64,000 bases of DNA from Chryseobacterium joostei (GTDB lineage Bacteria > Bacteroidota > Bacteroidia > Flavobacteriales > Weeksellaceae): positions 3,844,001-3,908,000 of the forward strand of contig NZ_CP033926.1 in assembly GCF_003815775.1 (NCBI RefSeq), read 5' to 3'. How positions within the stretch are numbered: position 1 is the first letter of the stretch; each line of letters begins with the position of its first letter. Both the position numbers and the translations under genes were made by a program. The notes under the pieces were generated by a model that saw only the letters and a program-made list of their open reading frames with translations, was not told the origin of the DNA and ran no database searches. Below are positions 52,254 to 61,154 of this stretch, in pieces.

Positions 52254-53152
52254 AGGTAATCTGCTATTTCTTTTTCTAATGAGTAATTACAGGTCACAGA
52301 TGGTCCCAAAAATTGTCCTACAGTATTAATTTCCAGAAAGTAATGCTTATCTCCACTTTTAATAAAATCCAGAGAACCACAATTCAGATCCAAAGATTGC
52401 ATGAGTAGACACACTTTTTCTTCAATATCTTTTGGAAGATCATAGGGGACTTTCCTGGTAGGTTTTTTATCATTGTATTTTCTGAAATCAATCTTGGTTT
52501 GTTCATTATTTTGGGAAAATATTGCTGTTGACCAGATCTTTCTATTTAGATAGAAACTCCTGATTTCAAAATCTTTTTCAATTTTTTCCTGAAAGAATGT
52601 GATAAAAAAGTCTTCATTTTCAGTCTCCCTAACAACAGTTGTATACATCATACCACTGGAATCCTTGATGATATTTTCCATTCTTGGGTTTCCTCCAATT
52701 GTTTTGATGATAGTCTTATCTAGAACTACATCATCTGTATTACTTGCCAGAAAATAAGAGGGAACATCCAAGCCTATTTTTTGTGCTTGTTCAAGAACAA
52801 GTAATTTATTAACATCACTATTGCTTTCCTTGTTTATATGTTTTTTTGATTCTAGTGTCTTTTTGATATAATCTTCCAGCCAATGCTGGTATTCATTCAT
52901 ATTAATATTGATAGATTCATTTTTGTACTGTACGTGCCTAAAGTTCAGACCTCCTCTTCTGTACCATACGCTAGTAATCTCGTCAATAAAAAAACAGTTT
53001 CTGTGACTTTCGATATAAATCCGTTTTTCCTTTGTCTTAATATCAAAAACTTCATCCTCATTAACGCGAATAAAGCTTTTACCCATTTTTAACAGCCACT
53101 TTATAACTTCGGTTGTAGTGATTTCGTGATTTTGAGAGATAATCAGTATCAT
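52250..53152 (-). CDS. ATP-grasp ligase of a grasp-with-SPASM (graspetide-type) system
   Basis: This 300-aa ligase reads MILIISQNHEITTTEVIKWLLKMGKSFIRVNEDEVF at the N-terminus, then GLDVPSYFLASNTDD, FFITFFQEKIEKDFEIRSFYLNRKIWSTAIFSQ, and the ATP-grasp Mg-binding end DLNCGSLDFIKSGDKHYFLEINTVGQFLG with the Asp...Glu-x-Asn triad. Such enzymes activate Asp/Glu side chains with ATP and join them to Thr/Ser/Lys side chains of a precursor, making lactones or lactams. Its ATG overlaps the stop of the DUF6624 lipoprotein gene by 4 nt. Confidence 0.9.
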   Translation of the reverse strand: MILIISQNHEITTTEVIKWLLKMGKSFIRVNEDEVFDIKTKEKRIYIESHRNCFFIDEITSVWYRRGGLNFRHVQYKNESININMNEYQHWLEDYIKKTLESKKHINKESNSDVNKLLVLEQAQKIGLDVPSYFLASNTDDVVLDKTIIKTIGGNPRMENIIKDSSGMMYTTVVRETENEDFFITFFQEKIEKDFEIRSFYLNRKIWSTAIFSQNNEQTKIDFRKYNDKKPTRKVPYDLPKDIEEKVCLLMQSLDLNCGSLDFIKSGDKHYFLEINTVGQFLGPSVTCNYSLEKEIADYL

Positions 53153-54045
53153 TTTTCCTTTTTATTCTTTTTAGCAAAATCTTTAATGATAGCTTGGGCG
53201 TGCTGTATGCTAGGTAATCCTATACTTTTACGGTTACGATTGACAGTAATAGTGTCTTTTATATTTTCATAACCTTGATATACTCCATATGTATAGGGTT
53301 GCTTATGGTGTATATTATTTCGGTCTATCATTGCTGCATAATCCCGGGGAGGACAATCACCAGATTTTATATATTCTAGTATTTTGGCTTTAAAATATGG
53401 CTGATACTCGTCGTAATCAGCCATATGAAGTAACACTGGTCCTGATGGCATAAAAAAATCCCCATTCCACAAACCTATTTTCTGTATACTGGGAAAGCCA
53501 TCATTCTCAAACATCCATTTTAATAGCTTAGCATTTTTTTCATCATTCTTGAAAATATCCAAACTGTTGCCACTTCTACGGCTATCTTGATCACGTTTGA
53601 AAGCAACAGTAAAAGAATCAATCAGTTTTTGATTAAGATTTTTTTTCCATTGAGCAACTGTTTGCTCAACTTCAAGGCTGTCTATTCCATATTTTTGATA
53701 GAGCCAGTAAAAATCTTTGTTTTTTTTATGATAAGGAGCAATCAGGGTTATTAGTTTTTTCAGATTTTTTTTGCCCCCAAAGTTTATATCTTTTTTGTCT
53801 GCAAGTATGATATAATTGGTAAATTCTTCAATACGATCCTGATTCTTAGGAGGATATTTCCTGAATAGTTTTTTGTATTCCTTAATAGTAACAAGAGTGT
53901 CTTTTTGTAGACGGTATATGCTGTCAATTTCGTTAACCCTGTTATAATAGTTGACATAGTTTAAGCTTCTGTTTTTACATGCAGAAAAAATAAAAAAAAT
54001 GACCACTAGAATATAGGAAGAAGAGTTCCAAATCTTATTTCTCAT
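53149..54045 (-). CDS. DUF6624-type lipoprotein, part of the grasp-with-SPASM operon
   Basis: This 298-aa protein has a lipoprotein signal ending FSAC (SYILVVIFFIFSACKN). The C-terminal DUF6624-like block has VAFKRDQDSRRSGN, LKWMFENDGFPSIQKIGLWN, PVLLHMADYDEYQPYFKA, and AAMIDRNNIHHKQPYTYGVYQ. These conserved D..R, G.P, H.D and DR..K.Q.YG features suggest a hydrolase-like or binding fold without known function. It is coupled to the ligase by ATGA and follows the precursor by ~119 nt. A role in maturation, immunity or surface presentation is plausible. Confidence 0.8.
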   Translation of the reverse strand: MRNKIWNSSSYILVVIFFIFSACKNRSLNYVNYYNRVNEIDSIYRLQKDTLVTIKEYKKLFRKYPPKNQDRIEEFTNYIILADKKDINFGGKKNLKKLITLIAPYHKKNKDFYWLYQKYGIDSLEVEQTVAQWKKNLNQKLIDSFTVAFKRDQDSRRSGNSLDIFKNDEKNAKLLKWMFENDGFPSIQKIGLWNGDFFMPSGPVLLHMADYDEYQPYFKAKILEYIKSGDCPPRDYAAMIDRNNIHHKQPYTYGVYQGYENIKDTITVNRNRKSIGLPSIQHAQAIIKDFAKKNKKEK

Positions 54046-54129
54046 AAATTTTCCTAGTTGTGGCTAAAATTAATGTTTTGAAACTTTATCAATACGAGTA
54101 ACTCACTTGACTGTCATAAAAAGTAGAAT

Positions 54130-54153
54130 AAATAGAGGGATTACCCCTCTATT
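54130..54153 (-). terminator. Intercistronic hairpin after the graspetide-type precursor
   Basis: AATAGAGGG and CCCTCTATT pair across a 5-nt loop, 11 nt after the precursor stop and before the lipoprotein gene. The T-run after it is broken. Its position mirrors the hairpin at 48503-48531, which also follows a precursor. Confidence 0.6.
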
Positions 54154-54164
54154 ATTACTGGATA

Positions 54165-54365
54165 TTAATCTAAGCTTGTATCTATTTTTAAGGTACTTAT
54201 ACGTTTTCCATCTTTCCAAGTTTCTTTATCATAACAAGTCGAACCGCAATCTGTTTCCACATAGCTATAGTCTCCGGCTCCCTGGATAGCTTTTAAATCA
54301 GTTCTTTGTAATTTTTTGTTTTCCATTGAAGAAAAGTTTCCCTTTAGTCCTTTTAGATTTTTCAT
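54165..54365 (-). CDS. Candidate graspetide-type precursor with double-glycine-like leader
   Basis: A 66-aa reading frame with ATG 54365 (MKNLKGLKGNFSS...); an in-frame ATG at 54326 (MENKKLQRTDLKAIQGA) gives 53 aa. The second leader ends in QGAG, a GG-like site, with the same LxxIxGx form as the other peptides. The predicted core is rich in Asp/Glu and Thr/Ser/Lys (DYSYVETDCGSTCYDKE...), what an ATP-grasp side-chain ligase needs, and has two Cys. It is the first gene upstream of the DUF6624/ATP-grasp genes on the same strand. Confidence 0.75.
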   Translation of the reverse strand: MKNLKGLKGNFSSMENKKLQRTDLKAIQGAGDYSYVETDCGSTCYDKETWKDGKRISTLKIDTSLD

Positions 54366-54494
54366 TTTTTTAATTTTTAAAATTAATATTTTGCCATTTG
54401 TATTCCCTGGCTTGGGAGTTGCTGATCAGCTTTTGGTATTTATGTTTTTGTACTGTACACATACAAAAAATAAATCTTGTGTTTTTACCTGAAG

Positions 54495-54530
54495 CAAACA
54501 TACAGAGGCTATGATAAATAAAAAAACAAA
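54495..54530 (-). promoter_or_regulatory. Promoter of the grasp-with-SPASM operon
   Basis: Minus-strand TATGTTTG (plus-strand CAAACATA, 54495-54502) is a perfect -7 box. A minus-strand TTTG at 54527-54530 lies 24 nt upstream, slightly longer than usual. The 5' leader would be ~120 nt before the first ATG. Confidence 0.5.
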
Positions 54531-54540
54531 AGGTCTAAGG

Positions 54541-54570
54541 ATTTATAAATTTGGATATAAATTTATAAAT
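54541..54570. promoter_or_regulatory. 12-bp perfect inverted repeat just upstream of the predicted promoter
   Basis: ATTTATAAATTT (54541-54552) and AAATTTATAAAT (54559-54570) are exact complements with a 6-nt spacer. It lies immediately upstream of the -33 element and just after the stop of the AraC-type gene, a good activator site. It is AT-only, so chance is not excluded. Confidence 0.5.
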
Positions 54571-54595
54571 AAAATGAATTGTAAGGTTTTGTAAA

Positions 54596-56392
54596 TCAGT
54601 GTTTTTTGTTTGTTATTTGTTTTTCGATCTCTTTTATATAGATGGAGGGCGTGGTCCCTGTTTTTTTCTTAAATGCCATATAAAAAGCCTGTACACTATT
54701 ATATCCAATCTCTTCGGAAATTGCCGGTAATTTGTAAGAACGAAACTTTTTATCATGTACCAGACGATTGAGTGTATAATCAATTCGAAGATCATTAATA
54801 TAGGAAGTAAAGTTCTTTTCTTTGTAAACATTAATTACTTCAGACAGGTAAGAAGTATTGGTGTTGATGTTTTTTGCCAACTTTCCTAAGGTAATTCCTT
54901 TTGTAAGATACTGTTCTTTATTTTCAAACTTTTTTAAGGCCTCCAGAATAAGTTCAATCGCCTCTTGAGGAAGTGACTTGGACTGTTTATTATCTGATTC
55001 GGTGGTGTCCGTCACTTCAATTAATTCGAATGGCTTACCAATTGTAGATTTATATTCATTGGAAAAGGAGGTTGGTGTTAAATCTGTATTTTCTTCTTCG
55101 GATGATGTATTTGCAATGTTGTATGGAGCTGTTTTATTTTCTTCTACCGCACGTATAAGATCCTGGGCAATCTTTCTATGTCTTTTTTCAGCCTTTCTGG
55201 CTTTGAAAAATAAAATTAAAGCAGTAATAAGCAATAAACTTAAGGAACCAATTAATGTATAAAATAAATATTTTTTTACTCGTAGGTTTTGAATGATGGC
55301 CTGCTTCTCTGCTAAAAGTTTTGGGGTATCATACTTTCTCTGAATCTCTTTTGAAAGGTACCAGTACTCGGAATCTAAGACTTTGTCTATTGCTAAAAAA
55401 CGATCAATATAATATAGCTGTTTTTGTTTATCTTCTTTTGTTTTATAATAATCTATAAGATAGGTATATACTTCTCGTTGTTCAGGGAATGTGTAATTAT
55501 TTTTTTTCGCAATAGAGTCTACTTTTACAAAATTTTCTACAGCTTTTTCCTTTTGTTGTAGTCCTGCATAAGCCTGTGCCACATAGAAAAATGAATACGT
55601 TATATCTCTTGTGTCACCATTTTTCAGAAAAAACTGTTTACTATTCTGGGAAGATTCAGCTGCTGCTTGAAATTTACCCATTTTTAAATTATAAAAAGTT
55701 AAAAGTGATAAATATTGATGATATTTATAGGGATCTGCATTCTTAAAAGTCTGTAAGCCCTCAGTAATTAATATTTTAGCCGAATCCATTTTATTGATTT
55801 CAATATAAGTATCGGCTAAGTTGGTTCTTATCTTTTCTATTTCATTTTCATTCAGATAATTGGCATTTACTAAATAGTATCTTAATACTTTTGCGGCTTC
55901 TGCATGCTTTCCTACATAGCTATTTAGGTATGCAATATTCGTTTCTGCCAGTGCAATTTGTCTTTTATTCCCTTTTTGCTTGGCATACTTTAAACCTATT
56001 ATATAATTATCTAATGCCTGTTTTTGATTATCATACTTAAAAAAAATATTAGCTCTTAATAGATAAATACGGGCGGGATATACATTATCGGAAATCTTTT
56101 TGGCAACCAAAGCCATGCTGTCAATATACTTAAAAGCATTTTCCTTATTGGCGTTGATACACTTATAAGCATATGCCTCAGCAATTTGAGGATTGTTTTT
56201 TTCTTTTTTGGCCTTATGCAAATAATACTCTGCTACTAGTCCTGCTTCAGCAGATTTGCCCTGATAATTATAATCGTAAAATTTATTTTCCAAGTCTAAA
56301 TAAGAGGATCCCTTAAGGGAATCGTTTATAGGAGTAGAGTGTGCATTGGTAATGCCAAATACGATACAAAATAGAAGTTGGAGATATTTCAT
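54596..56392 (-). CDS. TPR - transmembrane - AraC-type DNA-binding regulator
   Basis: This 598-aa regulator starts at ATG 56392 (MKYLQLLFCIVFGITNAHS, signal peptide). The GTG at 56416 would add eight residues before the signal peptide and is rejected. Residues ~30-360 are TPR-like helical repeats exposed outside the membrane, followed by a transmembrane helix (KKYLFYTLIGSLSLLLITALILFF, ~375-398) and a cytoplasmic AraC-type domain (ISEEIGYNSVQAFYMAFKKKTGTTP). It could sense a signal outside and activate genes inside. It lies between the graspetide-type operon and the dehydratase operon. Confidence 0.88.
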   Translation of the reverse strand: MKYLQLLFCIVFGITNAHSTPINDSLKGSSYLDLENKFYDYNYQGKSAEAGLVAEYYLHKAKKEKNNPQIAEAYAYKCINANKENAFKYIDSMALVAKKISDNVYPARIYLLRANIFFKYDNQKQALDNYIIGLKYAKQKGNKRQIALAETNIAYLNSYVGKHAEAAKVLRYYLVNANYLNENEIEKIRTNLADTYIEINKMDSAKILITEGLQTFKNADPYKYHQYLSLLTFYNLKMGKFQAAAESSQNSKQFFLKNGDTRDITYSFFYVAQAYAGLQQKEKAVENFVKVDSIAKKNNYTFPEQREVYTYLIDYYKTKEDKQKQLYYIDRFLAIDKVLDSEYWYLSKEIQRKYDTPKLLAEKQAIIQNLRVKKYLFYTLIGSLSLLLITALILFFKARKAEKRHRKIAQDLIRAVEENKTAPYNIANTSSEEENTDLTPTSFSNEYKSTIGKPFELIEVTDTTESDNKQSKSLPQEAIELILEALKKFENKEQYLTKGITLGKLAKNINTNTSYLSEVINVYKEKNFTSYINDLRIDYTLNRLVHDKKFRSYKLPAISEEIGYNSVQAFYMAFKKKTGTTPSIYIKEIEKQITNKKH

Positions 56393-56542
56393 TTCCTTGT
56401 CTTGTGCTTTATTCACCTGTACAAAAATAAAACTTATTTCTTAGAATAGTGAGATTGATTTTGTTAAGTACAACGTTTGAGGATATAGCTTATTTATATC
56501 TCACTTACCCCTAATGATTTGTAAATTATCAGAAATATTTGA

Positions 56543-56571
56543 TTGGTTTTAGAAAAATATTGTTTTATTTG
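56543..56571 (+). promoter_or_regulatory. Promoter of the dehydratase-type RiPP operon
   Basis: TTG at 56543-56545, 18 nt, then TTTATTTG (56564-56571), one mismatch from TAnnTTTG. Transcription would start ~20 nt before the precursor ATG at 56598. Confidence 0.45.
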
Positions 56572-56597
56572 CAAATACGATTATTAAATTTTTTATT

Positions 56598-56771
56598 ATG
56601 AAAAAAGCAAAACAAACTGAAAAAAAAATATCTCTAAAAAAATTACAAATCACTAAAATTAATAATCCAGGAAAAATTTTTGGTGGGACTAAAGCAGTTT
56701 TTGCAGCAGAAGACTGTGAGGATATTGATAATGGTAGCAAACCGAGAACAGGACATGATACGGGAAGATAA
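56598..56771 (+). CDS. Precursor peptide of a LanB-type RiPP, GG leader
   Basis: A 57-aa reading frame. Leader residues ~10-30 read KISLKKLQITKINN and end KIFGG, the form of the Bacteroidota natural-product precursor leaders with GG cleavage. The core (27 aa, TKAVFAAEDCEDIDN...) has one Cys and Thr/Ser residues for dehydration, plus several Asp/Glu. It is the first gene before the prolyl oligopeptidase (14-nt gap), LanB and LanB-C genes on the same strand. It is too short for routine gene calling. Confidence 0.8.
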   Translation: MKKAKQTEKKISLKKLQITKINNPGKIFGGTKAVFAAEDCEDIDNGSKPRTGHDTGR

Positions 56772-56785
56772 TAAGTTTTTTTAAA

Positions 56786-58966
56786 ATGAATAAATTACTT
56801 TCTATTATTACCCTTTTTTTCTTAAAATTGGGGGCACAGAATGCTCCTTCCTTTCCCGTTACAGATAAATATTTCGGGACTAATATTGTGGATCCCTATA
56901 GGAATCTTGAAGATCTTCGGGATTTGAAAACGACATCATGGATGAAATTGCAAACAGAGAAAGCGGATGCTATTCTAAATACACTTTCAAACCGTGATTA
57001 TTATGCAAAAAAGAGATTAGTTCTAGACCAAAGGCAGGGATATATTGTATCTGATTTAAAAATTACAGCCAATGACAGATATTTCTACCTGAAGAAAGCA
57101 GCTGATGAAAAAATAGCAAAAGTATATTATAAAGATGGTCTTAATGGGGAGGAAGAGCTACTATATGACCCAACTAACTTAAAGGATAATTCTCTTAGTT
57201 CTATCTATGGTTATTCAGTAAATCTAATAAGTCCCAGTTGGGATGGGAATAAACTTGCAATATCTGTTGCTGAAAAAGGAAAAGAAGTTTCTCAGATTAT
57301 TGTAATGGATGTTTCCAGCAGAAAAATCTATCCTGAAATTATATCGCAAACTAATCCCTCTTCTGTCGGAGGAATAAAATGGCTAGAAGATAATACAGGT
57401 TTCTTCTATATCTATTACCCTGTTATTGATATTACGTCTGATTTGTTTTCTAGTAATACAGAATCTGTTCTTTATAAAATAGGAGAGGATCCAAACAGAA
57501 GAAATGTTGTTTTTTCCAATATCAATAACCCCGATTTAAAAATAAGTGCCGAAAAGTTTCCTGCTATATTAGTTTTTAATTCTGATGATCCTTATTATAT
57601 TGGAATATTGGTAGACGTAGAAGATAATAGAAAGACGTTTGTCATCAAAAAAGAAGACTTATTAAATGGGAAAAAAAACTGGACTTCGTTATACAATAAG
57701 GAAGATAAAGTATTTTATATAAGATTGGCAGGAGAAGAAGTTATTTTCTTATCAGGATATAATTCTCCAAATTTTAAGCTTTGTAAAACAACCGTTAAAC
57801 AGTCTGATTTTAGAAATCCAAAGATTTTAGTTCCTGAAAAGAAAGATGAAGTTATTAAAAATTATGCAATAACTAAAGATGGTATTTACTTTACGACTAC
57901 AAAAAATGGTGTAGAGGCAAAGCTTTATTTATATAAAGACGGAAAGGAAATACCAATAACATTACCTTATGTTTTTGGAAATATTAGTTTGCAGTCTAAA
58001 GGGAAAAATTTTTCAGACCTATGGATAACTTGCTCCGGATGGCTAAATGAGGAACAGAGATTCAAGTATAATTTAAAAGAGAATCATTTTATTCCTGAAA
58101 ACCTTACACCTATCATTGAATACCCTGAATTTAAAGATATTATTGTAGAAGAATTAACAGTAAAATCAAGAGATAATGAGGATATCCCCTTATCACTAAT
58201 TTATAATAAAAGCTCTCTCAAGAAAGATGGTACAGCTCCTACTTTAATAGATGCTTACGGAGCATATGGGATCTCAAGAAGCCCTTTTTTTGCTAAAAGT
58301 TATTTACTATGGGCAAATCAAGGAGGTGTTGTAGCTGTTGCTCATGTAAGAGGTGGAGGCGAAAAAGGAGAGGAGTGGCACCTGGGAGGCTATAAAGAAA
58401 CAAAACCTAATTCCTGGAAAGATCTAATTGATTGTACAGAATATTTAATAAAAGAAAAGTACACATCAAAAGATAAAACAGCCATTTGGGGAACCAGTGC
58501 GGGTGGAATTACAGTAGGCAGAGCAATGACGGAAAGACCAGATCTATTTAAAGCTGCTATTGTTGAAGTAGGAATGACAAATATGCTTAGATTTGAAAAT
58601 ACACCCAATGGAGAAGGAAATATAAAAGAATTCGGTACAGCTAAAAATCCAGAAGAATTTAAAAACCTATTGGAAATGGATGCTTATCATCATATTAAAA
58701 AAGGTACAAAATATCCTGCTACTTTAATAACCGGAGGAATTAATGATAATAGAGTGATTGTATGGCAACCCACTAAATTTGCTGCCAAATTAATGGCTGG
58801 TAATGCTTCAAGTAATCCTGTTTTATTAAAAATAGACTATGAGGGTGGCCATGGAAATAATATTCCTATGGAACAACGATATGCCAGTTTAGGTGATATA
58901 TTTGCTTTTGCTTTCTGGCAATTGGGACACCCTGATTATCAGCCTAAAGAAAATCTTAAAAAATAA
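56786..58966 (+). CDS. Prolyl oligopeptidase family (S9A) serine peptidase
   Basis: This 726-aa protein has a signal peptide (MNKLLSIITLFFLKLGAQNA), a seven-bladed propeller region (~60-420) and a C-terminal alpha/beta hydrolase domain. Catalytic Ser is in IWGTSAGGITVGRAM, Asp in GINDNRVIVWQP, His in YEGGHGN. These enzymes cut after Pro in short peptides, and relatives are known to remove RiPP leaders (for example class III lanthipeptide peptidases). Its place between precursor and dehydratase genes suggests leader or tail removal; the leader has a Pro in NNPG. Periplasmic location fits cleavage after export. Confidence 0.9.
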   Translation: MNKLLSIITLFFLKLGAQNAPSFPVTDKYFGTNIVDPYRNLEDLRDLKTTSWMKLQTEKADAILNTLSNRDYYAKKRLVLDQRQGYIVSDLKITANDRYFYLKKAADEKIAKVYYKDGLNGEEELLYDPTNLKDNSLSSIYGYSVNLISPSWDGNKLAISVAEKGKEVSQIIVMDVSSRKIYPEIISQTNPSSVGGIKWLEDNTGFFYIYYPVIDITSDLFSSNTESVLYKIGEDPNRRNVVFSNINNPDLKISAEKFPAILVFNSDDPYYIGILVDVEDNRKTFVIKKEDLLNGKKNWTSLYNKEDKVFYIRLAGEEVIFLSGYNSPNFKLCKTTVKQSDFRNPKILVPEKKDEVIKNYAITKDGIYFTTTKNGVEAKLYLYKDGKEIPITLPYVFGNISLQSKGKNFSDLWITCSGWLNEEQRFKYNLKENHFIPENLTPIIEYPEFKDIIVEELTVKSRDNEDIPLSLIYNKSSLKKDGTAPTLIDAYGAYGISRSPFFAKSYLLWANQGGVVAVAHVRGGGEKGEEWHLGGYKETKPNSWKDLIDCTEYLIKEKYTSKDKTAIWGTSAGGITVGRAMTERPDLFKAAIVEVGMTNMLRFENTPNGEGNIKEFGTAKNPEEFKNLLEMDAYHHIKKGTKYPATLITGGINDNRVIVWQPTKFAAKLMAGNASSNPVLLKIDYEGGHGNNIPMEQRYASLGDIFAFAFWQLGHPDYQPKENLKK

Positions 58967-58967
58967 A

Positions 58968-61154
58968 ATGTCTCGTTTTCCCTATCAGTTCTTTGATCAG
59001 TATATTTTCCGTTCCTCATTATTTCCTTTTAAGGAATTTATAGAAAATGCTGATAATGAGAAGTTTTCAGATGAAGACCTGAAAAAGATATGTTCTGATC
59101 CTGTTTTCCTTGAAGCTGTTTATCTGGCTTCTCCCTATTTACATGGAGAAATAGAAAAATGGATGAGGGTAGGAGAATCTCTATCAGCAAAGAAAGAAGA
59201 GAAACTGAGACAGACTATTTTGAAATATTATAATCGGATGAGTACCAGGTGTACACCATTCGGTTTATTTGCAGGAGTTGGATTGGGCGTTTTTGATGAT
59301 AGCGTTCATGATGAATTTAACCGAAAATGGGTACGAGATACAAAACTGGATATGCACTTTCTGGTGGCATTATCTCAAAGCTTGGTAAAAATACCGGAAA
59401 TACATAAAAAGATACTATATTTTCCCAATACAAGTATTTATACTGTAGGACGAAGAATTCGGTATGTAGAGTATGAATATATTGAAGGGAAAAGACAATA
59501 TATAATTTCATCAATTTACAGATCACAGGAGCTGGATGAAGTTTTGGATATAGCCAAAAGCGGAAAAACATCAGACGAACTTATACAGATTTTGAGCCGA
59601 GCAGAAATTACGCAAGCCGATGCCGTAGACTTTATCAATGAACTTATTGAAAATCAAATTTTGGTAAGTCAATTGGAACCCAATGTTTCCGGAGACGATT
59701 TTTTGAATATCATGATTAGAATCTTAACGGAGCTGGGAGTAGAAAAGGAGGTGAATATTCTGAAATCCATACAAAGAAAGCTTGAAGAGCTGGATGAAAA
59801 TATAGGTAATTCAACTCAACTGTATAATGAAGCTGAAGAGTTGATGCGTTCTTTTAATATCGACTATGAAAAGAAATTTCTGTTTCAAACTGATTTGTAC
59901 TTTAAAAATACATTTAAGCTTCCCATACACTGGAAAAAAGAAGTAAAGAAAGCAATAGCCTTTTTTAATAAAATCAACACCGCCGGTAAAGAATCAGATT
60001 TTGAAAAGTTCAAGAAAGCCTTTCGTGAAAAATTTGATACAAAAGAAGTCCCGCTTGCCTATGTTATGGATACAGAAATTGGGATAGGTTACAGGCAGGG
60101 ACACACTGTGAAAGCTTTACATCCTTATTTGGACGATCTTATTATTCCTCAGGTAAAAGAGAAGAAAAAGCTGCAAATTACTTTGAATCCTGTACAGGTT
60201 ATGCTAAACAGTAAAATTCAAGATTGTTTACAGGAAAACCAGTGCTGTATTGAACTTTTTGATGACGATCTTAAAGATTTTGAAGAAAATTGGACTGACT
60301 TGCCGGACACTTTATCATTTATGGCTGAAATATTTTCAGATAAAGAACAGGAAAAACTACATCTCTACCGAGGAGGCGGAAGCACTGCTGCAGAACTATC
60401 AGCCAGATTTTGTTCTGAGAAATCAAATATCAATCATTTTACAAAAAGTATAGCTGAGAAAGAAAAAGAACTCAATCCAGATATTATATTAGCAGAAATA
60501 GTTCATCTTCCTGAGGCAAGGATAGGGAATATCATTCGCCGTCCATTACTGAGGGATTATGAAATTCCTTATCTGGCTGCTTCTGTATTATCGGAAGAAA
60601 AGCAAATTGCTATAGATGATCTGTATATTTCTCTCAAAAATGACAGGATCATTTTACGTTCTCAAAAGCATAATAAAGAAGTAAGGCCCTATCTTACGAA
60701 TGCACATAATTATTCAGTAGATTCATTGCCGGTTTATCATTTCCTTTCTGACCTCTATTTTCAGACTCATTGTTCAGATCTTGGGTTTGACTGGGGGAGC
60801 CTTGCACGTATCTATCATTTTTTACCCAGGGTTGAGTATAAAAATATTATTCTGAGTAAAGCAAGATGGCGGATCAGAAAAGAAGATGTGAGTCTGCTTT
60901 TGTCAAAAACTGAAAATAGAGAATTGTTTTTATCCACATTTAAAATTTGGAGAGATAAAAGAAAGATACCCCAATGGGTACAATTGATAAAACTGGATAA
61001 TACACAGTTATTAAATCTGGAAAACTATGATTCTGTAAAACTATTCATGGATACTATAGAAACAAAGAAATCAGTAATTATTGAAGAATTTCTTCATCAC
61101 GAAAAGAATGATTTTGCGTATCAGTTTGTATTTTCTCTTTATAAAAACCAATAA
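58968..61154 (+). CDS. LanB-type lantibiotic dehydratase, N-terminal (glutamylation) part
   Basis: This 728-aa protein starts at ATG 58968, one base after the peptidase stop. It begins FFDQYIFRSSLFPFKEFIE, continues STRCTPFGLFAGVGLG, and includes the conserved Arg and Glu-rich segments of the LanB N-terminal domain, which uses glutamyl-tRNA to glutamylate Ser/Thr of the precursor. It is shorter than full LanB (~1000 aa); the elimination domain is separate, in the next gene. This split resembles thiopeptide and some lanthipeptide systems. Confidence 0.92.
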   Translation: MSRFPYQFFDQYIFRSSLFPFKEFIENADNEKFSDEDLKKICSDPVFLEAVYLASPYLHGEIEKWMRVGESLSAKKEEKLRQTILKYYNRMSTRCTPFGLFAGVGLGVFDDSVHDEFNRKWVRDTKLDMHFLVALSQSLVKIPEIHKKILYFPNTSIYTVGRRIRYVEYEYIEGKRQYIISSIYRSQELDEVLDIAKSGKTSDELIQILSRAEITQADAVDFINELIENQILVSQLEPNVSGDDFLNIMIRILTELGVEKEVNILKSIQRKLEELDENIGNSTQLYNEAEELMRSFNIDYEKKFLFQTDLYFKNTFKLPIHWKKEVKKAIAFFNKINTAGKESDFEKFKKAFREKFDTKEVPLAYVMDTEIGIGYRQGHTVKALHPYLDDLIIPQVKEKKKLQITLNPVQVMLNSKIQDCLQENQCCIELFDDDLKDFEENWTDLPDTLSFMAEIFSDKEQEKLHLYRGGGSTAAELSARFCSEKSNINHFTKSIAEKEKELNPDIILAEIVHLPEARIGNIIRRPLLRDYEIPYLAASVLSEEKQIAIDDLYISLKNDRIILRSQKHNKEVRPYLTNAHNYSVDSLPVYHFLSDLYFQTHCSDLGFDWGSLARIYHFLPRVEYKNIILSKARWRIRKEDVSLLLSKTENRELFLSTFKIWRDKRKIPQWVQLIKLDNTQLLNLENYDSVKLFMDTIETKKSVIIEEFLHHEKNDFAYQFVFSLYKNQ

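Noticed and set aside
56393..56416. GTG start at 56416 for the TPR-AraC regulator
   Set aside because: It adds MNKAQDKE before a normal signal peptide; the ATG at 56392 is the better start.
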